A model generated the notes under the pieces. That model had not been told where the DNA came from. It was given only the letters and a program-made list of their open reading frames with translations, and did not search any database. A DNA stretch of 64,000 nt. It comes from Symbiodinium natans. Lineage: Eukaryota; Sar; Dinophyceae; Suessiales; Symbiodiniaceae. Position 1 is the stretch's first letter. Every line of letters starts with the position of its first letter. The position numbers and the translations under genes are program-made. Shown piece by piece: positions 1-10,556 of this stretch. The DNA lies in NCBI GenBank assembly GCA_905221605.1, contig CAJNDS010000217.1, forward strand, positions 102,501-166,500, given 5' to 3'.

Positions 1-795
1 GGGCCTAGGGTTTAGGGTTTGGGGTTTACGGATTATGGTGGGTATAGGGCATGGGTCTGAGGCCTTGCGGATGAGGGTAAGTTGGAGGGTTGAGAGTGCC
101 GGCTACCTACGACCTCGACCAGATGCCCTAAACCCTAGCCGACCCCCCAACTCCTGACCCTAAACCCTAAACCCTAAACCCCAAACCCTAAACCCTAAAC
201 CCCAAACCCTAAACCCTAAACCCTAAACCCTAAAACGCCTCGAAGCTCCGAAGCCCCAACTTCGCCTCAACCTTCGACTGGGGCTCAGGGTTGAGCTCCC
301 ACCCTAAACCCTATAAACCCTAAACCCTATAAACCCTAAACCCTAAACCCTAAACCCCATAAACCCTAAACCCTATAAACCCTAAACCCTAAACCCTAAC
401 CCCTAAACCCTATAGCCCTATAGCCCTATAGCCCTATAACCCTATAGCCCTATAACCCTATAACCCTATAACCCTATAACCCTATAACCCTATAGCCCTA
501 TAACCCTATAACCCTATAGCCCTATAGCCCTATAACCCTATAACCCCTAGACCTAGAAGACCCCACACATCGTCTATGTGAGCATGAAGCAAAACCTTAA
601 ACCCTAAACCAAGAGACCCACATACCCAACCTTGTTTTGCTGAACCCCTTAGACTCACTCTCGTGTTTTTCTTAGGCTCCTTAAGCCCCCTTGGCTTCTT
701 TCCACAAAATCCCTAAACCCTAAACCCTAAACCCTAAACCCTAAACCCTAAACCCTAAACCCTAAACCCCAGAAGCTTGGGGCGGTTACCTGCAG
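1..795. repeat. 5' repeat-rich stretch, no exon recognised
   Basis: CCCTAAA runs (about 160-235, 300-410, 716-768) alternate with an 8-bp variant, CCCTATAG/CCCTATAA, at about 415-545. Short unique islands at 60-150, 235-300 and 550-715 gave no convincing exon. Since the AAA gene already starts inside its conserved domain at 796, this is probably intron sequence of that gene (inference). Confidence 0.7.
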
Positions 796-859
796 GTTGG
801 ATGCGATGGTGGGCCTGGCGTCGGTGAAGCGGGCGATGCGCGAGTTCTATGCCACGGTG
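796..859 (+). CDS. AAA ATPase exon: LDAMVGLASVK
   Basis: After CTGCAG| the frame reads LDAMVGLASVKRAMREFYATV, the usual opening of the CbxX AAA domain (a leucine-rich VGL..VK helix). The GC donor (GCCGCC) gives an in-phase join to EFAK in the next exon. A GT donor 15 bp later, made by the following TTTAGGG run, is a weaker alternative. Confidence 0.8.
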
Positions 860-3800
860 GCCGCCCAGCTCGGGGTTTAGGGTTTAGGGTTTAGGGTTTA
901 GGGCATAGGGTTTAGGGTTTAGGGTTTAGGGTTTAGGGTTTAGGGTTTAGGGATACCTACGAGGCTTATCAGCTTAGTTTTTGGGGCTTCTGGGGCTTCC
1001 GGGGCGAATCGGGTACGTAGGTTTCTTTCCAGTGGACACGCCGAACCCCCCACGCCAAACCAGGAAGGCCTTGATGCCCTGCGGCTGTGAGTCCGGAGCC
1101 TAAACCCTAAACCCTAAACCCTAAACCCTAAACCCTAAACCCTAAACCCTAAACCCTAAACCCTAAACCCTAAACCCTAAACCCTAAACCCTAAACCCTA
1201 ACTCCTACACCCTAAACCCTAAACCCTAAACCCTAAACCCTAAACCCTAAACCCTAAACCCTAAACCCTAAACCCTAAACCCTAAACCCTAAACCCTAAA
1301 CCCTAAACCCTGAACCCTGAACCCTGAACCCTGAACCCTGAACCCTGAACCCTAAACCCTAAACCCTAAACCCTAAACCCCCATCCCCTGCCCCCCTTCC
1401 CCCTCCCTCCCCCAAGGAGTTCGCCAAAGTGCGCGCCCTGGCTGCGCCGAGTGGGCGGGGGCAGCATAGGTTGTCGAGTGACCAGGGAGTGCTTCGGGTA
1501 CGGGCCATTCTGACCATGAGTTTGAGTGTCACGATGGGCATTCCTGTCGTTCTCGTCACTCCTGTCATTCTGTCTTTCAGCGGTAGGGGGATCGCTAGTA
1601 TCCCTAAACCCTAAACCCTAAACCCTAAACCGTAAACCCTAAACCCTAAACCCTAAACCCTAAACCCTAAACCCTAAACCCTAAACCCTAATGTCTCTTT
1701 TTGTCATTCTTGTGATGACCGGTGGCCCTTTCAGCTTTCAGGAGACCTGAGAGTGGACTACCTCCACAAACCCTTACCACCTCTACAACACCATCCTCGC
1801 AGTGGAGGGACGACCCCTTCTGAAACCCGTTTGAGCCCCTATAAACCTCTATAACCCTTACCACTCCTATAACCCCTATGACCCCTATAAACCCCTATAA
1901 CCCATATGACCCCTATGAACCCCTATAAACCCCTATAAACCCCTATAAACCCCGCCTAGAACCCCTGTAAACCCCTATGAACCACTATAAACCCCGAAAA
2001 CCCTATACAAACCCCAAGAACACCCGAGAGAGACCCTCACCCTCATGCTTTTTCAGGCAAGCGCGCGGGCCTGAAGGCCCTGAAGAGCCAAAGCTTCCAC
2101 ATGCGCTTCCTGGGCAACCCGGGCACGGGGAAGACGGTGGTCGCACGAATCGTCGGCCGCCTTGTCTGAAACCTGCAGGTTTAAAGCCGGGCCCGAAGCC
2201 CAAGAAACCTTATAAACCCAAGGCCCATAGCCCAAAAAAAGCCCTGAACCCCAAGCCCTAAACTAAATTCTGAACCTGTGAACCCGAACCCTGAACCCTG
2301 TACCCTAATCCCTAAACCCTGGAAGGAGTTCAGGGTTTCGATTCAGAGTCTCAAGGGGTCGAACTCATTGGGCTATGGAGGGCTCTAAGCACTCAAGGCC
2401 ACGTCCACCATCTCAGGGTTTAGGGTTTCGGGTTGAGGGTTTGGGGGTTTAGCGTTTAGGGTTTGGGGTTTTGGGATTTAGATTTCGGGTTCCTGCGAAG
2501 TGGGATACGGCTGGTGTGTGGACGTTTGAGAAGACCTAAGTATCTCCCTCATAGTCCCTACGCAACGCAATGATGATAAAGTAGCCCGAGATACCCATTC
2601 TGATTCAAGGGGCTCCAATATTACGTTGTTTCACCCTAAAGTTTAGGGGTTACAGTCGTGGCCATAGACGCGATATGCTTTCTTGACGGTTCGTCTTGAG
2701 CAGAGCGTGCAAAACTTCAAGCTCTCTTCGAGTTTATAACTTTCCGTGCCCTGAGCAACAACAATGATAAGCAGTTCCTTTCCTAAACCCTAAAACCCAA
2801 ACGCTGAACCCTGAACCCTGAACCCTGAACCCTGAACCCTGAACCCTGAACCCTGAACCCTGAACCCTGAACCCTGAACCCTGAACCCTGAACCCTGAAC
2901 CCTGAACCCTGAACCCTGAACCCTAAACCCTAAACCCTAAACCCTAAACCCTAAACCCTAAACCCTAAACCCTAACCCTAAACCCTAAACCCTAAACCCT
3001 AAACGCTAACCGAAACGTCAGATTCCTGAATGCCTTTCGCCGGCAAGCCCAACCTTAACCCGAAACCCCATGAGGCCCCAAGCGCTGGAACCCTCAACCA
3101 TGCATTTTAGGGTTTAGGGTTTAGGGTTTAGGGTTTAGGGTTTAGGGTTTAGGGTTTAGGGTGTGGGGAGATCGGGCCTCTGGAGCTATGCCCCTGAAGC
3201 CTTGGTGTATCAGGCAAGCTGCTCATTGCGCTTGGGGCCATCCAGCCGCTTGGAGGGCTTAGGGTTCATGCAGGGTTTAGGGTTTGGGGTTCGGGGTTTG
3301 GGGTTTAGGGCGTAGGGCTCAGGGGTTTGCTCCCAGACGTGGCCTCAGGCGTGATTCGAATGAAGCCCTCATCCCCCTAAACCCTACGCCTGAAACCCTA
3401 GATCCCAAATATCCTCAGTTATTAGGGTCTAGGGTTTAGGGCTAGGGTTTAGGGTTAGCGTTCTATCGAGATCTTTACGAGGCTAAGGTGTGAAAGCCCC
3501 AAAACCTCGAAAGCCTCAGCAGCAAAGCCCTGCATCCAGGAAGCCGGCCGACGCCAAGGGTGACAAGCCGGCCGAGGGCTGAGCACCCCAACGCCCAAAC
3601 TTCAGCCCGGGGGACGCCCTCCAAAATGAGGGGTGCCTGGACCCTAAACCCTGAACCCCCCAAACCCTAAACCCTAAACCCTACACCCTACACCCTACAC
3701 CCTACACCCTACACCCTACACCCTAAACCTAAAGCCTAAACCCTAAACCCTAAACCCTAAACCCTAAACCCTAAACCCTAAACTTTTTATGGCTTTTAAG

Positions 3801-6800
3801 TTTGGTGTTTTTGGGGCAAATGGCACAGCGACATCATAGAGAAGTCCGGTTAGAAGTAGGCACTGGATCTGGCCGTTTAGGGTTTAGGGCTTAGGGCTTA
3901 GGGTTTAGGGTTTAGGGTTTAGGGGACTGAGTGACGGAGCACGCGCAACTCAGCAAACGCTATCGAATGAAAGCGACACTACTGTGCATTCTGCATCAGA
4001 TACGAGACTGGCGACTGACAGAAGGCACAAAGACGACATCAGCCACAAGCAACAAAATAGGGGCACCTCCCTTTATACCCAAATAGAATAGAATCCCCTT
4101 AAAGGGACCCTCAAAACGGGTACCCCTAGTCTCGGAAGCCTCCACATGGTTTCAACGCTGCGCAGTGAAGTGACAGCAGGTTGGGAAGCTGGAACAAAGA
4201 GGCTCCAATACCCCTTACTTAAGGAATATTCCTTAAACCATATAAGGAATATTCCTTAAACCATACAAGGAATATTCCTTAAAACATATAAGGAAGATTC
4301 CTTAAACCATATATGGAATATTCCTAAAGCATATAAGGCACCCTCTTATTCTTTAAGGAAAATTCCTTAATTAAGGGGTATTGGAGTCTCTGTGAAGACA
4401 CAACGCCAGAGGAACACCGACGAACTGAGACTCTGATATTCGGGGCATCCTCTTCCAGTTCATACTAGGGTTTCGGGTTTCGGGTTTAGGGTTTAGAAGG
4501 GTTTAGAAGGGTTTAGAAGGGTTTAGAAGGGTTTAGAAGGGTTTAGAAGGGTTTAGGGTTTAGGGTTTAGGGTTTAGGGTAAGACATCCCCAAGACATCC
4601 CACCAAAAGCCGGGAAAGGAAAGAAGCAATACGAGCAAGTGACCAAACACGCCCAAAAGCTGGCTTTCCCTAAACCCGAAAACCTAAACCCTAAACCCGA
4701 AACCCTAAACCCTAAACCCTAAAGATCATATCTAGGAGTATTTTTCCGAGGGGTTTAGGGGCCATCCTAGCCTAAACGTCAAAACCCCAAACCCTGCACC
4801 CGTAAACCCTAAACCCCAAACCCCAAACCCCAAACCCGCTAAACCCCAAACCCCAAAACCCCTAAACCTTAAGCCCAAACCCTTAACCCCAAACCCTAAA
4901 CCCTGAACCCCAATCCCTAAACCCTAAACCCCCAAACCCCAAACCCTAAACCCCAATCCCTAAACCCTAAACCCTAAACCCCTAAACCCCTAAACCCTAA
5001 ACCCTAAATGCTCAGGTCTTCAACGAAGTCGCTCGAAGCGACCTTGTCGCCGAGTACGTTGGGCAGACGGCGCCCAAGGTCCAAAAGGAGGCCCGGGGCA
5101 TCGAGCTCGAGGAGGGGTTTAGGGTTTCGGGTTTAGGGTTTAGGGTTTAGGGTTTAGGGCTACTAGGACCCAGAGTAGGCCCTTACTTTGTGTTTTTACG
5201 GCTTCGGCTCCCGAAGAAGCCCCTCTAAACCTAAAAAGAGCACCTTTGCTACTCCCAGCTTGCTCTTCATTTAGTTTTCTTGCTCTTTCGGATGAGAACC
5301 CAATGAGCCCTGACCCCTGCCCATCCCATATAGATGCGAGGGGTTAGGGTTTAGGGTTTAGGGGTTTAGCAGAACAACCCCCGAATCCACAAGCTCAAAA
5401 CCCGAATGTTGAACCCCAGACACCAAACCCCAAGGTCTAAACCCAAGCCCCAAACCCCAAGGCCTCAACCTTAAACCTCAAGCTCTCAGGCCTAATACCC
5501 TAAACCCTAAACCCCAAACCCTAAATCCTAAACCCTAAATATCCTAAACCCCAAACCCTAAACCCTAAACCCTCGACAATACCTCAAACAAGGTCAACAA
5601 GAGCTTGGGCGGAGTGTTCTTCCTGGACGAGGCGCTCAAGGGGCTTGTGCTTTCGATTGGGGGTTTCTAAGGCAACGTGTATGACCCACCCCGAAAACCC
5701 GAACCCTAAACCTGAAACCGGGGGTGTTAGGGTTAGGGTATGGAAGATTCGGGTTCAGGGGAAATGGCCCAAACCCATTGTGGACGTTGCTTGAAGACCT
5801 TGAGGAAGTGAGATCAGCTAGCCCGAAGCATGAAACCCTCAACAAGAATTCCTTTGCACTCCAAACCCTCACCATTACTCCTGCCGAAATTCAAATCTCT
5901 AAACCTGTCAACCCTAATCCTCATTGCTGAACCCCTAAACCCTAAGCTCTACACCCTAAACAATAAACCCTAAACCCCACACCGCCTGAAACTGCGCCAC
6001 CGCAGGCCTACTCGCTGGTGAACGGCGCGCGGGACCAGTTTGGGCATGAGGCGGTGGCCGCTGGGCTCGATGGTGGAACTGGGGCAGCTCATGCTGCTGC
6101 TTTAAGGGTATAAGGTTTAGGGTTTAGGGTTTCAGATTTCGGGTTTAGGGTTTAGGCGGGTTTAGGGTTTAGGGTTTAGGGTTGGGGAGAAGCTTCTGCG
6201 TGGGGGGAGGGGTGGGGGGGAGGGGGGGGGGCGTGGTTTGGGTTTTAGATGGTTGCGTTCGTGCCTTTTTGGGGGGTCCCTGTTTTGATACGGCTCCTTC
6301 CATCAAGGACCCAAGAGTTGTCAGAGAGCTGAGCTAATATGCATCTTGATTCTGATTCCGAAATCACTTCTAGCTTGACCCCCTAAACTCTAAACCCCAA
6401 AACCCCTGAACCCTAAACCTTCAGCCCCTGAGACCCTCAACCCCTGAACCTAAACCCTTAACCCCTGAACCCTACACCCCTCAGCCAACGAGAAGTTCAA
6501 CGCAAGGACACGCCCTAAACCCCAAACCCTAAACCCTAAACCGATGAGGACACGCTCATTAAGGAGATGGAGGATAAGCGGGCCAATTTCGTGGCGGGGG
6601 AACCCAGTTTGCCCTGTGGCTTCCTCATGCCGCAAGCCCCCGAAACAATCGAGTTCCCAAACCCGCCATTGAAGCCATGAACTTCAAACCCTAAGCCCTA
6701 AACCCTAGAAATCCCAACCCTAAACCCTAAACCCTAAACCTTAAAAGCTGAACCCTAAACCCTAAACCCTAAACCCTGAACCCTGAACCCTGAACCAAGA

Positions 6801-9800
6801 GCCTCTGGAGGTCATCTGCGCCGGCTACGAGCACGAGATGGACGCCTTCTTCGAAAGCAATCCAGGCTTCAAGTCTGCTCCTCAGCCTTCTGGGAGGGTT
6901 TAGGGTTTAGGGTTTAGGGTTTAGGGTTTAGGGTTTAGGGTTCAGGGTTCAGGGTGTAGGGTTTAGGGTTCAGGGTGTAGGGTTTAGGGTTAAGGGCTAA
7001 GGGTTAGGGTTTAGGGTTTAGGGGTACGGGTTGGATTGAAGGTTTAGGGTTCAAATGGGTAGGGGCTTGGGGCCGCCAGCGTGGAGGTGAGATTGGGGAG
7101 GGGGGGGGGATTGGAGGTTGAGGTTAGGTTTTGGGGGCGTCGGAGTTGGCGCGAAGGGATGCCATGTTTCGGCGGTTTTAGGGACCACGCTGCGGGATCA
7201 AGGTTCAGGACCTGTGATTGCATGCTCGGCCGGTCTATTCCCCAGGTCACAAGCCCATCAAGCTCCGCGAACAAACCCCTGACACTTCAACCCCTCCCCC
7301 AAGCCCAATTCAGGTCGCGCGTCCCCTTCACCTTCTACTTCGAGGATGCCAAATAGGGCACTTTTCTTGTACCCAAGGCCCCTATTCGGCTTCAGGGATT
7401 TGGGGCTGGCTATCGAGCAAGCCGTAACCCTCAACCCTAAACTAGGGAAGCTTTAGGGACTGCCCAGGCTGCCCTTGCTATTTCGTTCGAAAGGGTACCC
7501 AGTTCCCGTTGCCCGCTGCAGGGATCTCATTCTTACCCCTATGAAAAGCAAACAAGTTTAGGGGGTCTTCTTTTCTCCCCTATTCCGAACCGGCAAGTTC
7601 AACGCGTCCAGGCATCTCACTGTATTTTCCACCCCCCCTCCCTCCCTCCCCCAAAAAAAAACAAAAAAACACGCCAAAGCAAAGCAACCAAGAAAGGAAG
7701 CAGCCCTCCTGTCTCTTTGCCTGAGGACTACACGTGTCCCCAGCTGATGGAGATCGGGAAGCTGTCGCTGCGGCCGAAGGCAGCGGACGCGAACTGCGTC
7801 GAGCTTTTGGAGAGCTTGGGGTCTGTAAGGACTCTGAAAGGTGTGTAGGCTTGTTGAGGGGTGTAGCTGCACATTCTGGATTCATGATGATTGCAGTATG
7901 GTCAGATTCAGTTGCTTTTGTTCTGTTGCTGTTTGCCTGTTTCTCTCGACCTAAGCCTCGAACCCCCTAAAACCCTTAAGGGTTTTGAATCCCCAGAACC
8001 CGACCCTGCCCCCCTAAACCCTAAACCTTAAACCTTAAACCCTGAACCCTAAACCCTAAACCCTAAGCCCCAAAGCCTGCAAGAAGCCATGAGAGGGCTT
8101 GCAGCTGCCAGCGGATCTGACCACCTACAACGATGCCATGACCTTCTCCACTGGCTGCGGGCGAGCCCAGAGGGGACGGTGGGTTTAGGGTTTAGGGTTT
8201 AGGGTTTCGGGTTTCGGGTTTAGGGTTTAGGGTTAGGGGTTTAGGGTTTAGGGTTTAGGGTTAGGGGTTCAGGGTTTCGGGTTGTTGGGGGCCATCCTTG
8301 GGGTTTTGCGAGGGGCGTTTTCAGGGAGCTCTCCAACGCTCTGGATCCCTCATACACCCCTAAACCCTCAGTCCCAAGCCCCAGGCCCCAAGCCCCAAAC
8401 CCTAAACCCTAAACCCTAAACCCTAAACCCTAAACCCTAAACCCTAAACCCTAAACCCTAAACCCCCAACCTTTCCCCCAAACCCCAGGCAGTACAGTAC
8501 ACCCGAAAAAAGCAAAACACGAACAAACCGCAAACAAAAGCAACCTTGACCCCCCAAACCCCAAGCACCCTAAACCCTAAACCCTAAACCCTAAACCCTA
8601 AACCCTAAACCCTAAACCCTAAACCCTAAGCCCTAAGCCCTAAACCCTAAACCCTAAACCTTAAACCCTAAACCTAAACCCTCAACCATGAACCCCCAAC
8701 ACCAACAACAAAAAGCACAACAACCGCACAGAAAAGCTACCTTGACGGCCTCGTGAGGTTGCCAGCACCTGGAAGACTGCCCTCCCGACAAGGCCTCCCG
8801 AGCCAGGATCTGTCCTGGTTGCGGCCGGGCTTGGGGTTTGGGGTTTAGGGTTTAGGGTTTAGGGCTGTTGCCCCAAAGCCTTGAAATCCTATGACGCCCT
8901 CAAGCCTGCAAACCCTAAAGCCCCTAGACACAAAGATCAAGCAATAAGCCCTAAGCGCTAAGCCCTAAGCCCTAAGCCCTAAGCCCTAAGCCCTCTAAGC
9001 CCTAAGCCCTAAGCCCTAAGCCCTAAGCCCTAAGCCCTAAGCCCTAAGCCCTAAACCCTAACCCTAAACCCTAGACCCTAGACCCTAGACCCTAGACCCT
9101 AGACCCTAGACCCTAGACCCTAGACCCTAGACCCTAGACCCTAGACCCTAGACCCTAAACCCTAAGCCCTAAACCCTAAACCCTAAACCTATGGAATACC
9201 CTTATGACACCGCAGAGCCCCTGGCACCATCACGAGCCGCTCCGAGTCACTACTGCCGGTTAGGGTTTCGGGGTTTCAGGGTTTCGGGGTTTCAGGGTTT
9301 CAGGGTTTCAGGGCTTTCAGGGTTTCGGGGTTTCAGGGTTTTCAGGGTTTTCAGGGTTTTCAGGGTTTTCAGGGTTTCAGGGTTTTCAGGGTTTTCAGGG
9401 TTTCAGGTTGAGGGTTTCACGGTGCAGGGATTTAGGGTTTCTCGGTGTAGGGATTTAGGGTTTGGGGTTCGGAGGGGTCAAAACGCCAACGCTGCGTAAA
9501 CCCTAAACCCTAAACACTAAGCCCTAAACCCTAAACCCGAAATCCTAAACCTTAAGCCCTAAACTTAAACCCAAAATAAACCCTAAACCCTAAACCCTAA
9601 GCCCTAAGCCCTAAACCCTAAACTTAAACCCAAACCCTAAGCCAGAGAAGTTAAGGGTTTCATCCCGGGCTTAGGGTCTGCAACTGGCCTCGAAGCTTTG
9701 GACTCCTTCGCCCCGAAGGTCTAGAAGCCACCTGGAAACCCCAGAGGCCCTAAGGGTTTAGGGTTTAGGGTTTAGGGTTTAGGGTTTAGGGTTTAGGGTT

Positions 9801-10525
9801 TAGGGTTTAGGGTTTAGGGTTTAGCCAAGCCCCAAACAGAGCCTAAACCCAAGCCCCAAGCTCCAAGCCCTAAACCCCAAACCCCACACCCTGAACCCTG
9901 AACACTAAACCCTAAACCTAAACCCCAAACCCCACACTGCCCCACACCTCAAGAGTCAACCCCAAACCCTAAGCCCTAAACCCTAGCCCCAAACCCTAAT
10001 CCCTAACCCTAAACCCCAAACCCGCACCTGACTTTCTGAAGCCCCCAAACTCGACGTTCTGCAGCCACAGGCCCGGGGAAACGGCCGCGCCGTGCGAAAC
10101 GCCATCGAGGTCGGCACGGCCATCCTAGGTTTAGGGTAGGGTTTAGGGTTTAGGGTTTAGGGTTTAGGGTTTAAGGTTTAGGGTTTAGGGTTTAGGGTTT
10201 AGGGTTTAGGGTTTAGGGTGAGGGCCCTGGAGCCCTAGAATCCTGGACACACCGTAACGACCTAAGCCAGAAAACCCTAAGCCTTCAATCTTTGCTCAGC
10301 CAACAAAGGCACTGCCAAAAGCCCAACCCCAGGGAATTCAACCCTGGAGCCCACAAATCTCTGAACCTTAAAGAGAAAACCAATAAACCATCGACAGCCC
10401 AAGCCGTAAAGCCCTTCTCAGCCATAAGAGCTAGACCCCCAAATCCCGGACCCCTACCAGACCATAACGTCCAAACACCTAGTAAAGCATAAAACCTTCC
10501 GGCCCTACACACCCTTATGGTCCCC

Positions 10526-10556
<31 letters not shown>

